A DNA stretch of 58,526 bases from Prevotella sp. (GCA_016901395.1 JAEAMQ010000103.1:1-58526); one strand, 5' to 3'; shown: positions 35,481 to 44,366, counted from the first letter of the stretch. A program made the numbers and translations. Notes: generated from the letters alone by a model not told the origin.

Positions 35481-37378
35481 TATTGCAGGATTCGGGTTTC
35501 AAAATAGCGGCCGATGTCGTGGTCGTCGGGTGCACCGATGAGGCTTTCGAAAGCCTGAACCAGCTCTGCCACCACGAAGGGCTGTCCCTTCACCTGGTTA
35601 TACTGATAGGGCACGAAATTGTTGATGCGTATACGCAGCAACGCAGCAAGCTGTCCGAGGTTTTGCTCGGCCACCACCACCTTTTTATATTTCATCAGCA
35701 CCTTGGCTGTGTTCTTGGGCAGCGGGTTGATGTATTTGAAGTGGGCCAAAGCCACCTTATACCCTTTACGTCTCATCTCTGTCATGGCTGTGAAGAGATG
35801 TCCGTAGGTCGAGCCGAAGCCCACGATGAGCAGTTCGGCATCTCTCTTGTCGCCTTCCACCTCCAGATCGGGCACTTCTATGGAGGCCACCTTGTCGGAT
35901 CTCAGATGGTCCATCTTGTTGTGGTTCTCCGGGTCGCTGGAGATGGAACCGGTCTCCCCGTCTTTCTCCAGTCCGCCAAGGATATGGGCATAGCCCTCTT
36001 GTCCGGGGATGGCCCAGTAGCGCACCTTGGTTTCGGGGTCGCGTTGGTAGGGGGTGTACTTGTATTTCTGTGCGGGCGTGGCGTAGTGGGGATGGATTTC
36101 CGGCAACTTATTGATATCGGGCAGGGCCCATGCCTCTGATCCGTTGGCGGCAAAGGCATCACTCAGCAGCACCACAGGTGTGAGATGCTCCAGTGCTATC
36201 TTAGCAGCCATATAGGCAGCATCAAAACAATCGGTGGGGCTTGTAGCGGCGATGACTGGCATGGGGCTCTCGCCGTTGCGGCCGTAGAGCACCTGCAGCA
36301 GGTCGGTCTGCTCGCTCTTCGTGGGCAGTCCGGTAGACGGTCCGCCACGCTGCACGTCGATCACCACTAACGGCAGCTCGTCGATGACGGCCAGGTTGAG
36401 GGCTTCGCTCTTCAGACAGATACCCGGACCGGAGGTCGATGTGGCACCCAGCGCACCGGCAAACGATGCTCCGATGGCACTCGCGGCAGCACTGATCTCA
36501 TCCTCACACTGCACAGAGATGACTCCCATCGACTTGTGCTTAGACAGTTCGTGAAGGATGTCGGTGGCCGGCGTGATGGGATAGGAAGCGAGATAGAGCT
36601 TCAGTCCTGCCCGCTCGGCAGCAGCCATAAGACCATAGGCCGTGGCTTTGTTGCCCGTGATGTCCATATATCGTCCGGGCTTCTTCTGCTTGGTCTCGAT
36701 GCGATAGGAGTTGGGCACAGAGGCATGGGTGTTGGCCCCATAGTCGTATCCGGCATTCACCACCCTGACATTGGCCTCGGCCACGGCGGGCTTCTTGGCA
36801 AATTTCTTGTTGAGAAAGTCGGCCATGAGCTGCAGGTCGCGGTTAAACAGCCAGCACACGAGTCCCAATGCAAACATGTTGCGGCATTTCAGTTTGTCCT
36901 TCATGTCCATTTCCGTGTCGGCCAACGTCTCTTTTACCATGCGGGTGATGGGACAAGCCACCACACGATCAGGGTCGATACCCATCTCACTGAGGTAGTC
37001 ATCGCTCTTAAACTCAGCCTTCTTCAGGTCTGCCGGACCGAAGGCATCGGTATCAATGATTATTGATCCGTCGGGTTTGGCATATTGATACTGCGTCTTC
37101 AGTGCAGCAGCGTTCATGGCTACCAGCACGTCACACTTATCTCCGGGGGTATACACCTTTCCCTCGCCGATATGCACCTGATAGCCCGAGACACCTGTCA
37201 GGGAGCCTTGCGGGGCACGGATATCGGCCGGATAGTCGGGAAACGTAGAGATATCGTTGCCCACCGTTGCTGAAATCGTAGAGAATATGTTGCCGGCCAA
37301 CTGCATACCGTCGCCGGAATCGCCCGAGAACCTTACAACCACGTCCTCAAGCTCTTTCACTTCTAAACCTTCTGCCAT
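35480..37378 (-). CDS. korA: 2-oxoacid (2-oxoglutarate):ferredoxin oxidoreductase, fused gamma-alpha subunit
   Basis: Partner of korB. The 632 residues begin with a gamma-type domain (VVVRFSGDSGDGMQLAGNIFS, about 10-190), fused to an alpha domain with YPITPATDILHELSKH (about 280), the GPGICLKSEALNLAV segment, and QRGGPSTGLPTKSEQTDL. This gamma-alpha fusion is the standard KorA form in Bacteroidetes. The complex acts in the reductive or oxidative branch of central metabolism and exchanges electrons with ferredoxin. It is first gene of korAB, with its own promoter. Confidence 0.93.
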   Translation of the reverse strand: MAEGLEVKELEDVVVRFSGDSGDGMQLAGNIFSTISATVGNDISTFPDYPADIRAPQGSLTGVSGYQVHIGEGKVYTPGDKCDVLVAMNAAALKTQYQYAKPDGSIIIDTDAFGPADLKKAEFKSDDYLSEMGIDPDRVVACPITRMVKETLADTEMDMKDKLKCRNMFALGLVCWLFNRDLQLMADFLNKKFAKKPAVAEANVRVVNAGYDYGANTHASVPNSYRIETKQKKPGRYMDITGNKATAYGLMAAAERAGLKLYLASYPITPATDILHELSKHKSMGVISVQCEDEISAAASAIGASFAGALGATSTSGPGICLKSEALNLAVIDELPLVVIDVQRGGPSTGLPTKSEQTDLLQVLYGRNGESPMPVIAATSPTDCFDAAYMAAKIALEHLTPVVLLSDAFAANGSEAWALPDINKLPEIHPHYATPAQKYKYTPYQRDPETKVRYWAIPGQEGYAHILGGLEKDGETGSISSDPENHNKMDHLRSDKVASIEVPDLEVEGDKRDAELLIVGFGSTYGHLFTAMTEMRRKGYKVALAHFKYINPLPKNTAKVLMKYKKVVVAEQNLGQLAALLRIRINNFVPYQYNQVKGQPFVVAELVQAFESLIGAPDDHDIGRYFETRILQ

Positions 37379-37482
37379 AGTATCTTAAAGTTATGTAGGT
37401 TTCTACTTCCAATTATACTCACTCTGCTTGCCTCCTTCTCGGTGACAAGTGTTCAAGTGCTTAGTTTCAAGCATTGTAGCGA

Positions 37483-37513
37483 CAAAGATAGGGTAACTTT
37501 TGGATATTGCAAA
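37483..37513 (-). promoter_or_regulatory. Promoter of korAB
   Basis: Minus strand: TTTG, 19 bases, TATCTTTG (37483-37490). Leader of about 100 bases. The remaining 37514-37786 stretch has no gene. Confidence 0.72.
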
Positions 37514-37786
37514 ATAATTTGGAAATTTTATTATTTCTATCTTCATTTATTGAATGAAGAGTGTATAAGGATATGGCTGAGCGCGAAATTATCGTCCATC
37601 GGCCAGCAGCGCAGGAAAGGTACGCCGGACAGGGGTGGGGAGGGCATCTGTCTGTCTCCTTTTGTTGAGCTCTCAGGGGGTTTCGCTGATGAAATGGGGT
37701 TGTTGGTTGAAAGCGGGCGGGGAGAAATTAAACATTAGGGCGCAGGAAGCATCCAAAAGACAAAGAACATTTAAAACAAGAAGAAT

Positions 37787-38431
37787 ATGAAAAGACTCTT
37801 TATGATAATAGCCATAGCAACCACGATAGTACTTTCAGCTTCGGCAATGAGTTTGAGCAGGGCGCGATCGGAAGCCTTGTTTCTGTCAGACAAGATGGCA
37901 TACGTGCTCAATCTGACCGACGACCAGTACAACGCTGTGTATGAAATCAACCTCGACTACATCCTCCAGGTGAGCAACGAAGATGATGTTTTCGGCACCT
38001 ACTGGCAGGAACGCAACGCCAACCTGCGATATGTGCTCACGAGCTCGCAGTATACGGCTTACCTCTCGATGGAGTATTTCTACCGCCCAATCAGCTGGGT
38101 CAGCAACAGGCTGGTGTATATCATTCACAACAAATATCCGAAAAACCGATATTATCGTTCCGCACCACGCAACTACAGCACCTACAATGGGGGCAACCGC
38201 AACTATAGTCACAGTGTCTATCAGGGACGTACCTACAGCGACAACCACAATGCGCAGCCTCGTCAGCAGGTGAGCCAGCAGCCCACAATGCGCCGCACGG
38301 AGGCTATCAAGCAGGCCAACCGGCAGACCCAGCAGAATGGCACGTCGAGCCGCTCGAATGGTAATGGCACCAGCCAGAGCAAGTCGCAGCAGGGTAACAG
38401 CAGTCAAAAACGCTCGTCGGCACACCGCTAA
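37787..38431 (+). CDS. Secreted protein with a Gln/Asn/Ser/Arg-rich disordered tail
   Basis: A 214-residue protein: signal MKRLFMIIAIATTIVLSASA; a compact helical domain (about 25-110) with RSEALFLSDKMAYVLNLTDDQYNAVYEINLDYIL, a pattern like short metal-binding or Spy-like periplasmic helices. From about 115 a Tyr/Asn-rich linker follows, then a tail dominated by Gln, Ser, Asn, Arg and Lys. Net charge of the tail is strongly positive. No enzyme motif. It is followed 83 bases later by another small basic secreted protein, probably in the same transcript. Function unknown. Confidence 0.72.
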   Translation: MKRLFMIIAIATTIVLSASAMSLSRARSEALFLSDKMAYVLNLTDDQYNAVYEINLDYILQVSNEDDVFGTYWQERNANLRYVLTSSQYTAYLSMEYFYRPISWVSNRLVYIIHNKYPKNRYYRSAPRNYSTYNGGNRNYSHSVYQGRTYSDNHNAQPRQQVSQQPTMRRTEAIKQANRQTQQNGTSSRSNGNGTSQSKSQQGNSSQKRSSAHR

Positions 38432-38514
38432 ACGGCAACGGCCTCACCATAAGCCATACGCCAAAAAGGATACCAGACAAAGTCATTAAAACATTATCTC
38501 AATCGTATAAAGTT

Positions 38515-38865
38515 ATGAACATTTTAAAGAAAATCGTATTTACGATGGTTGCCACACTGTCTTTGACAACCGTTTCGGCCAAAGCCGCAGTCAACGACAA
38601 GCGTCTGGAAGCCTCCATGAATCATCTTGAGACACTGACACCCGACCGCAGTGCTACCACCGAAGAAGTTGCACGCCATCTCGACAGAAACGACAAGGCA
38701 TCGGTAGAGCGCATCGACAAAGGTGCAAAAAAGAGCAAGGTGGCACGTGCCAAAAGCAAGAACGTGAAAAAGAAAGCCCCTTATAAGTCTAAGAAAAAGA
38801 AGAAGCGCAGTGCCGCAAAAAACAAAGGTAAGAAAGTTTACAGCCGCACCTATAAAAAGAAGTAA
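38515..38865 (+). CDS. Small secreted lysine-rich protein
   Basis: A 116-residue protein with signal MNILKKIVFTMVATLSLTTVSAKA, a short helical acidic/polar part (about 25-70, ASMNHLETLTPDRSATTEEV), then an extremely basic tail from about 70 in which nearly half the residues are Lys or Arg (KSKNVKKKAPYKSKKKKKRS). Such a tail could bind lipid A phosphates, teichoic-like or capsular acid polymers, or nucleic acid outside the cell (inference). No family recognised. A strong terminator follows at 38984. Confidence 0.7.
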   Translation: MNILKKIVFTMVATLSLTTVSAKAAVNDKRLEASMNHLETLTPDRSATTEEVARHLDRNDKASVERIDKGAKKSKVARAKSKNVKKKAPYKSKKKKKRSAAKNKGKKVYSRTYKKK

Positions 38866-38983
38866 CGACATTAACTCCCTTCACAACCGGACAAGGAAAG
38901 ATAATACTCCACAATATAGTCCGGACACGGTATAATAAAAGTTTAGAATTTCAAGTAGAGAGAATCATTTCAGGATGTTTCGG

Positions 38984-39017
38984 ACATGGCGGAGGCTTCA
39001 GCTTCCGCCATGTTTTA
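38984..39017 (+). terminator. Terminator after the two small secreted-protein genes
   Basis: Stem ACATGGCGGA / TCCGCCATGT plus inner GGC/GCT pairing around TTCA, followed by TTTATTT. Confidence 0.85.
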
Positions 39018-39139
39018 TTTGATCTCGGTCTGTGCAAAACGATACCCGGACATGCAGAGAGAGACCATCGGGACACGGCAAGGCATAAGGGACGGCTGAT
39101 GTCTCGCTGTCTGTCTGTAAGAGGAGCGGGCATTTCTCT

Positions 39140-39748
39140 TTATGCCCGATCCTCCTTATTCATATAATATACAGGCGATGTGCGTGATCCGTCTTTGACC
39201 AGCACTCCCAAATCCACCAATCGTTTCAGCCATGTGCGGGCCATATTGCAGCGCAGGTGAAACTCATTCTCCATGATACGGCGGTTGATGATAGGTGCTG
39301 TCTGCAAATAGTCCTTGACCTTTCCGACCATTTCTGCTTCGGTATACCGTTGTGACCGGGTGGTGCCGTCAAGATGTTCAAATCGTGTCCTGCCCTGAAC
39401 CTTCGACAGCACCGCAGCCTCCGGCCGGAAGCTGATACCATCGACAAAAAGATGTTTGCCCTTGACTTTGTCCCACTCCTTCTTCTTGGTCAGTCCGGCC
39501 TGAATGGAAAAATACCCCACTCCGGGGAGATAGAAGCGGTGCCCGCTGCTCAACTCCTCGACCATCAACTGGCTGATGGCACTGAACACTGCCTCCAAAT
39601 CGCTCTCGGTGAGCGTACATCTGTGGCAGATTAGGTCTTCCAACTCACGCCGTGTCATCGGATCCATGAGGATGGGGCGCACGTATTTCTGTTCGTCACC
39701 TTCGCCTTTGGCATTGGAAATCACATGAATGTCATATTTTATACTCAT
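39140..39748 (-). CDS. HU/IHF-like DNA-binding protein with C-terminal winged-helix-like domain
   Basis: A 202-residue cytosolic protein of the Bacteroidetes HU-like family. The N-terminal 120 residues resemble a diverged HU fold (RRELEDLICHRCTLTESDLEAVFSAISQLMVEELSSGHRFYLPGVGYFSI, then a KGKHLFVDGISFRPEA arm). The C-terminal 70 (TEAEMVGKVKDYLQTAPIINRRIMENEFHLRCNMARTWLKRLVDLGVL) look like a winged helix. Likely nucleoid-associated or regulatory. It has a full-consensus promoter, and a palindromic 22-bp repeat array lies directly upstream of that promoter, so autoregulation there is possible (speculative). Confidence 0.83.
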   Translation of the reverse strand: MSIKYDIHVISNAKGEGDEQKYVRPILMDPMTRRELEDLICHRCTLTESDLEAVFSAISQLMVEELSSGHRFYLPGVGYFSIQAGLTKKKEWDKVKGKHLFVDGISFRPEAAVLSKVQGRTRFEHLDGTTRSQRYTEAEMVGKVKDYLQTAPIINRRIMENEFHLRCNMARTWLKRLVDLGVLVKDGSRTSPVYYMNKEDRA

Positions 39749-39807
39749 AGTGTATATCGGTTATAGTTTGTTAGATTACTGCTGCCGGTGCATATTGTCC
39801 GGTGATA

Positions 39808-39839
39808 CAAAGATAAAAATAATATTCGAAAACTCCAAA
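39808..39839 (-). promoter_or_regulatory. Promoter of the HU-like gene
   Basis: Minus strand: TTTG, 20 bases, TATCTTTG (39808-39815). Leader of about 55 bases. Array D begins 22 bases further upstream. Confidence 0.75.
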
Positions 39840-39861
39840 AAAGCATTGCATTTCGTTCTTT

Positions 39862-39959
39862 TGTCAGCGTATGGCGTTCGCAGTACACGCGTATGGCGTT
39901 CGGAGTACGCTTGTATGGCGAACGAAGTACGAGCGTACTGCGAACGCAATACGCTGACA
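39862..39959. repeat. Palindromic 22-bp tandem array D
   Basis: Four 22-bp units at 39867, 39889, 39911 and 39933, each with the frame GTATGGCG..CG.AGTAC or its reverse complement. The whole is bounded by inverted ends TGTCAGCGTAT / ATACGCTGACA. Units 1-2 (GGCGTTCG) are inverted relative to 3-4 (GCGAACG), so the array folds on itself. Confidence 0.88.
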
Positions 39960-40117
39960 TCTGTGCGTTTTTATCATATCCAGAAAGGGAGATTGCAACA
40001 TCATGATGGCTCAAACTTGCTTTCTACCCACATTTTTCAGAACCGACATGGGGGTAGGATGGTTAATGAATGCCAAAAAGAGGAATACCGGCAATTTACT
40101 ACAGAGATTGCCGTTAT

Positions 40118-40780
40118 ATGGAAAACAAGATGATGAGACTAAGCAAACGAACGATCACACTCACCTATCTGTGGGTGGCCTGCATACTCAGTGTTCTGGG
40201 GCAAAGCCGCTGGAACGACTACCAAAAAGCCGACAGCATGGTGCTCTACCAAGGTCAGGCGTTGAGAGATGCCGACCCTGGCTCTTTCTCGGAATTAGGA
40301 TTTGGATATGGCAAGGACCGGTTTAATGTGTATTACCGTGGCGAGGTGCTGGAATTTGTCAACCCTTCGACCTTCGAAGTGGATGCCCGATTTACCCGCC
40401 ACCACCATATCGGCAACCTGTCGCAGTCTCCCCGGCCATCGGCTACCATCGCAAAAGACAGCACAGAGCTAACCACAACTGCCAAGGACAAGTGGGCGAA
40501 GGGTATCTTCTCGTCGCTTGGCATGGATGCGGAAGTGGGGGAACACTATGATACGAGCGGGGGCAAGGTGACCTATGACAACCATCCGGTGAAGGGGGCA
40601 GACGCGGCTTCATTTGTCATACTCAAGGCAGGCTATGCCAAAGACAAGCATCATGCCTATTATTGTGGCAAGATGATAACCGGAGCCTTGGGCGGAAACC
40701 ATTTTGATTATACCTCCGACGATTATGCCACAGACGGGTTTCACACCTACTTCAGGGGCAAGGAGGTGACCCGCGACTAA
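40118..40780 (+). CDS. DKNYP-type repeat protein, probably secreted
   Basis: A 220-residue protein with a hydrophobic signal-like N-terminus (RTITLTYLWVACILSVLGQ). It has repeats of the DKNYP type, in which tyrosine-rich GYGKDRFNVYYRG, GYAKDKHHAYYCGK and DGFHTYFRGK alternate with DADPGSF / KGADAASF. The family is found in many Gram-negative genomes and its function is unknown; a surface or periplasmic role fits. The start could be 40118 or 40130; an earlier frame at 40070 lacks a signal peptide at its start. No operon partner other than the lipoprotein 66 bases downstream. Confidence 0.75.
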   Translation: MENKMMRLSKRTITLTYLWVACILSVLGQSRWNDYQKADSMVLYQGQALRDADPGSFSELGFGYGKDRFNVYYRGEVLEFVNPSTFEVDARFTRHHHIGNLSQSPRPSATIAKDSTELTTTAKDKWAKGIFSSLGMDAEVGEHYDTSGGKVTYDNHPVKGADAASFVILKAGYAKDKHHAYYCGKMITGALGGNHFDYTSDDYATDGFHTYFRGKEVTRD

Positions 40781-40846
40781 GCCTGCAGAACTTCTACCCT
40801 TGCGCCATGCCATTCGGTCAAACATTCAGGATAATTCCAATTTCAC

Positions 40847-41422
40847 ATGAAACAACAATACATCTTTTTGTCGTCGATAGCTCTTCTGCTTGTCGCCGCC
40901 CTGAGTAGCTGCGGCACTCAGAAAACAGTTTCCACACCCTCGCACGCCGACACCCTCGCAACGGCAGCTCCGCTACATGCCAACACATCGCCTGTTGTGC
41001 CCAACAAGGAGTTGGTGAGCATTGCCGAGGCCGCCGAAGCCGTATCCAATCCGGATGCCCTCGCAGCCGTGGCAAAGAAGTATGGCTACAAGGTCATCAA
41101 CGGCTACGGCATCTATCGCCTCGACTCCTACGACAAAATGTACTACCGCAACTGTCTTCCGGCGAAGTCGCTGGGCAAAGGAATGTATGCCGACACGCCC
41201 CAACCGACCAAGCGTGGCACCTCCAGCTACATCGCCTTGGGGCAGTCGGTCATCATCGGCGTATTCAATTCGGCGGCCTATCAGAACCTTGTCGACCAGG
41301 TGAAAGGCCTCGGCTACACCCTCGTCGAACAGGGATATGAGGACCGATACACCAATGGTACGGTCGACATCTATTGTTATGCCGCCCGCAAAACAGTAAG
41401 ATTAGAGAAGGCCGTCAACTGA
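40847..41422 (+). CDS. Predicted lipoprotein of unknown function
   Basis: A 191-residue protein with lipoprotein signal MKQQYIFLSSIALLLVAALSSC (Cys 22). A Thr/Ala/Pro-rich linker follows to about 50, then a domain with EAAEAVSNPDALAAVAKKYGYKVINGYGIYRLDSYDK and a C-terminal part with VIIGVFNSAAYQNLVDQVKGLGYTLVEQG. The last part resembles a SPOR-like beta-alpha pattern but is too diverged to name. Likely attached to the outer membrane, facing the periplasm. Ends before a strong hairpin. Confidence 0.7.
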   Translation: MKQQYIFLSSIALLLVAALSSCGTQKTVSTPSHADTLATAAPLHANTSPVVPNKELVSIAEAAEAVSNPDALAAVAKKYGYKVINGYGIYRLDSYDKMYYRNCLPAKSLGKGMYADTPQPTKRGTSSYIALGQSVIIGVFNSAAYQNLVDQVKGLGYTLVEQGYEDRYTNGTVDIYCYAARKTVRLEKAVN

Positions 41423-41466
41423 TTGTGCCCGCGCTTTCAGCCCTGTCCCTCCCCCATCAAACCGCA

Positions 41467-41496
41467 ATGGCCCCACTCTCTGCAGAGCGGGGCCAT
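41467..41496. terminator. Shared terminator hairpin between convergent genes
   Basis: ATGGCCCC-A-CTCT / AGAG-C-GGGGCCAT, a 12-bp stem with loop CTGC, in the gap between the lipoprotein and the DUF554 gene. No long T-run. Confidence 0.6.
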
Positions 41497-41520
41497 CGTA
41501 TTTGGACCAAACGGGAAGGA

Positions 41521-42210
41521 TTAAAACAAACTTTTCAGGAGAAACCACACCACCGGAACCAGCAGGGCAGGCAGGAGATTGAGCGTCTTACACTCCTTGA
41601 GTTTCAACAAGGAGAGGCCCGAGGCGGTGATAAGCAGGCCTCCGATGATGAGCAACTCGGCCATCAGGGAGTCGCTGATGGCTGAACTCGACACCATCGT
41701 GACGCCATAAAACAGGCCCTGCCAGCAGAAAAGCACCGGCGCGGCGAGTATCATGCCAAAGCCGTAAGTAGACGCAAACACCGTGGAGGAAACCAGGTCG
41801 AGCGTGGAATTGGTGAAAAGGAAGGTGTTGTCGCCCTTCAATGCGCTGATGACGGGGCCTAACATCGACAGCGGACCAATGCAATAGAGCAGTATGGCCA
41901 GCGACAAGCCCTCGGCCAGACGGTTTTCTCCGCCCGACTTGGAGTGGCGGGCGACGGCCCTGCGAAACCTTCCGTCGATGTCGAGACGGGTTCCGACGAT
42001 GCCGCCGAGGGCCAGAGACACGATGAACAGCACCGGATACTGACTCTCGGGAAAGTGGGTGATGGTGGCGTTGAGGCCTATGGCGAGGCTCGCGAGGCCC
42101 AAACCATCGTAGAGTGTGGTCTTGTATTTCTCCTTGATACCACGGTGAAGGAGCGTGCCGATGACCGTTCCGACAATGATGCAAACGGTGTTTGTGATGG
42201 TTCCAATCAT
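41521..42210 (-). CDS. DUF554-family inner-membrane protein
   Basis: A 229-residue polytopic membrane protein, about seven helices: MIGTITNTVCIIVGTVIGTLL, YPVLFIVSLALGGIVGTRL, LSLAILLYCIGPLSMLGPVI, STVFASTYGFGMILAAPVLF and two more at the C-terminus. The family is widespread in bacteria; transport is often assumed but not shown. The ATG at 42210 gives the family start; a longer frame from 42315 crosses a terminator. The -7 box is only 5 bases before the ATG, so the mRNA may be leaderless. Confidence 0.88.
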   Translation of the reverse strand: MIGTITNTVCIIVGTVIGTLLHRGIKEKYKTTLYDGLGLASLAIGLNATITHFPESQYPVLFIVSLALGGIVGTRLDIDGRFRRAVARHSKSGGENRLAEGLSLAILLYCIGPLSMLGPVISALKGDNTFLFTNSTLDLVSSTVFASTYGFGMILAAPVLFCWQGLFYGVTMVSSSAISDSLMAELLIIGGLLITASGLSLLKLKECKTLNLLPALLVPVVWFLLKSLF

Positions 42211-42215
42211 GCGGA

Positions 42216-42247
42216 CAAAGGTAATAAAAGCCCCCAAGATATGCAAT
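42216..42247 (-). promoter_or_regulatory. Promoter of the DUF554 gene (leaderless candidate)
   Basis: Minus strand: ATTG, 20 bases, TACCTTTG (42216-42223), 5 bases before the ATG. Confidence 0.55.
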
Positions 42248-42252
42248 AAAAG

Positions 42253-42293
42253 AAGCGGAAAAGTAGGGATTGGAGTCTCATGCTTTTCCGCTT
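42253..42293 (-). terminator. Terminator of the P1B-ATPase gene
   Basis: Perfect 11-bp stem AAGCGGAAAAG / CTTTTCCGCTT with a 19-base loop and CTTTTATT after it on the minus strand. It overlaps no coding DNA. Confidence 0.78.
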
Positions 42294-42318
42294 TTTGTCG
42301 TTTCGGGAGCCCCAAGGG

Positions 42319-44211
42319 CTACGCCCGCAGTGCCCGCATGGCGTTGAGCACAGCCAATACCATCACGCCCACGTCGCCAAACACGGCCACGGGCATGGCC
42401 CACGACCCGAGAAGGCCGGCCGCCACAAGCACGAGGATGGCCACTTTCACACCGATGGCAAACCACGCGTTTTGCTTGGCGATGCCGATGGTGCGTCTGG
42501 CGATGCGGATAGCCTGTGCGATTTTCGACGGTTTGTCGTCCATGAGCACCACGTCGGCGGCCTCTATCGCGGCATCGCTGCCCAGTGCCCCCATCGCGAT
42601 ACCTACGTCGGCGAGGGCCAACACGGGTGCATCGTTGATGCCGTCGCCGACAAAAGCAAGATTTGTTCCGGCCGTTTTTTCTTTCAACAACTGTTCCATA
42701 TAGGCCACCTTGTCGGCCGGAAGCAATCCGCAGTGAGCCTCATCGATACCGAGATTTGCAGCCACCTGCTGTCCCACGGCTTCGCGGTCGCCGGTGAGCA
42801 TCACCGTTTTTTCCACACCCATGCGGCGCAACAGTCCCACGGCCTCGGCCGCATCGTCCTTGATTTGGTCTGAAATCACGATATGTCCGGCATAGTCGCC
42901 GTCGACCGAAACATGGATAATCGTACCCACAGCATGGCGGCACGGCTCACATACGGGTACCGCGGCGCCCACCTCAGCCATCATTTTCTCATTGCCCACA
43001 CACACCGTCTGCCCATTGACCACGGCCCGAATGCCTCGCCCGGCCAGCTCCTCGACCTGACCGATCGAGCAATCATCATGCTCGTCGGGATAGGCCTCGC
43101 GCAGCGCCGCGGCAATGGGATGGGTGGAATGACGCTCCACATGGGCCGCGAGATGCAGCAACTCGCGCTCGTCCAAACGCTCGGGGTGCACCGCATCGAC
43201 GGCAAACACGCCCTTGGTGAGGGTGCCGGTCTTGTCGAACACCACCGTGCGTATCCTACCCAGCGTGTCCATATAGTTGCCGCCCTTGATGAGAATGCCC
43301 TTGGACGAGGCCCCACCGATGCCGGCAAAGAACGTGAGCGGCACCGAGATGACGAGTGCGCAGGGACAGCTCACCACTAAGAACGTCAGCGCCCGGTAGC
43401 CCCAAGTGGACAGGGCGGAAAGGTAATGGTCATAGAACAGGGGCGGGATAAAGGCGAAAGCCAGCGCGAGAAACACCACGATGGGGGTGTAGACACGGGC
43501 AAAACGGGTGATAAACGTCTCGCTGTGCGACTTGTTTTCGGCCGATTCCTCTACCATCCGGATGATTTTTGAGGCCGTGGACTCGCCGAAACTACGGCGC
43601 ACCTCTACCCAGAGAAGGCCCGAAAGATTGACGCATCCCGACACCACCTCGTCGCCCGGAGCCACGTCGCGCGGCAAGCTCTCGCCTGTGAGGGCCACCG
43701 TGTTGAGGCTCGACACGCCTTCCGTGACCACGCCATCGAGCGCAATCTTCTCGCCGGGGCGCACCACCAACGTCTCTCCGATCACCACCTGGTCGGGCGA
43801 AACGACCACCGTCTCGCCCCCACGCACCACCGACGCGGTGTCGGGGCGGATGTCCATCAGTTCGGCGATGGAGTCGCGGCTGCGGTCTTCGGCATAGTCT
43901 TCAAACAGTTCGCCGACCTGAAAAAACAGCATCACGAAGACGGCCTCGGCAAACTGCGGCTCCGCGCCGGGCATGAAGCCGATGAGCAGAGCACCGATGG
44001 TGGCGATGACCATGAGGAAATCCTCGTCGAAGGGGTCGCCCTCCATCACGCCCTCGACGGCTTCTTCGAGCACGTCGTAGCTGATCAGCAGGTAGGGCAC
44101 GAGGTAGATGGCCAGCTGTGCCAGCATGGGCAGCTGCACCGTGCGGGTCAGTATATAAGCACAGCCCAGCAGAAGGGCTGTCGCAATAATTCTCAAAAGT
44201 TTTTTGTTCAT
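42319..44211 (-). CDS. Zn2+/Cd2+-type heavy-metal P1B-ATPase
   Basis: Inner-membrane ATPase exporting a divalent heavy metal. The 630 residues have all core motifs: TGES in the actuator domain, CPC near 283-285, the phosphorylated Asp near 326 in DKTGTLT, HP in STHPIAAAL, and GDGINDAP near 520. A Lys in the seventh helix region (AIGVKVAIL) and the DxG in FGDVGVM in the last helix are the P1B-2 (Zn/Cd) signature. There is no N-terminal HMA or Cys-rich metal-binding domain; it starts almost at the first helix. The start at 44211 (MNKKLLRI) is preferred over 44247. No metal regulator gene is adjacent. Confidence 0.92.
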   Translation of the reverse strand: MNKKLLRIIATALLLGCAYILTRTVQLPMLAQLAIYLVPYLLISYDVLEEAVEGVMEGDPFDEDFLMVIATIGALLIGFMPGAEPQFAEAVFVMLFFQVGELFEDYAEDRSRDSIAELMDIRPDTASVVRGGETVVVSPDQVVIGETLVVRPGEKIALDGVVTEGVSSLNTVALTGESLPRDVAPGDEVVSGCVNLSGLLWVEVRRSFGESTASKIIRMVEESAENKSHSETFITRFARVYTPIVVFLALAFAFIPPLFYDHYLSALSTWGYRALTFLVVSCPCALVISVPLTFFAGIGGASSKGILIKGGNYMDTLGRIRTVVFDKTGTLTKGVFAVDAVHPERLDERELLHLAAHVERHSTHPIAAALREAYPDEHDDCSIGQVEELAGRGIRAVVNGQTVCVGNEKMMAEVGAAVPVCEPCRHAVGTIIHVSVDGDYAGHIVISDQIKDDAAEAVGLLRRMGVEKTVMLTGDREAVGQQVAANLGIDEAHCGLLPADKVAYMEQLLKEKTAGTNLAFVGDGINDAPVLALADVGIAMGALGSDAAIEAADVVLMDDKPSKIAQAIRIARRTIGIAKQNAWFAIGVKVAILVLVAAGLLGSWAMPVAVFGDVGVMVLAVLNAMRALRA

Positions 44212-44358
44212 AGTCGCTTTGTATAATAAATGTATGGTCGTCCCCATGGCCCTCAGACCACGATTTTACGGGATGACGCTGCAAAGGTAGGGAAAAAGAA
44301 ATGCAACCCAGTTGCAAAGTTATAGAGCTCGGGGTATGGGAATATCGTGCGAATGACG

Positions 44359-44366
44359 TATCTTTG
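44359..44366 (+). promoter_or_regulatory. -7 box of the TfoX-domain gene
   Basis: TATCTTTG, 33 bases before the ATG. No clear -33 element. The minus strand of the same gap has TACCTTTG at 44282-44289, a possible -7 box for the ATPase gene. Confidence 0.5.
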
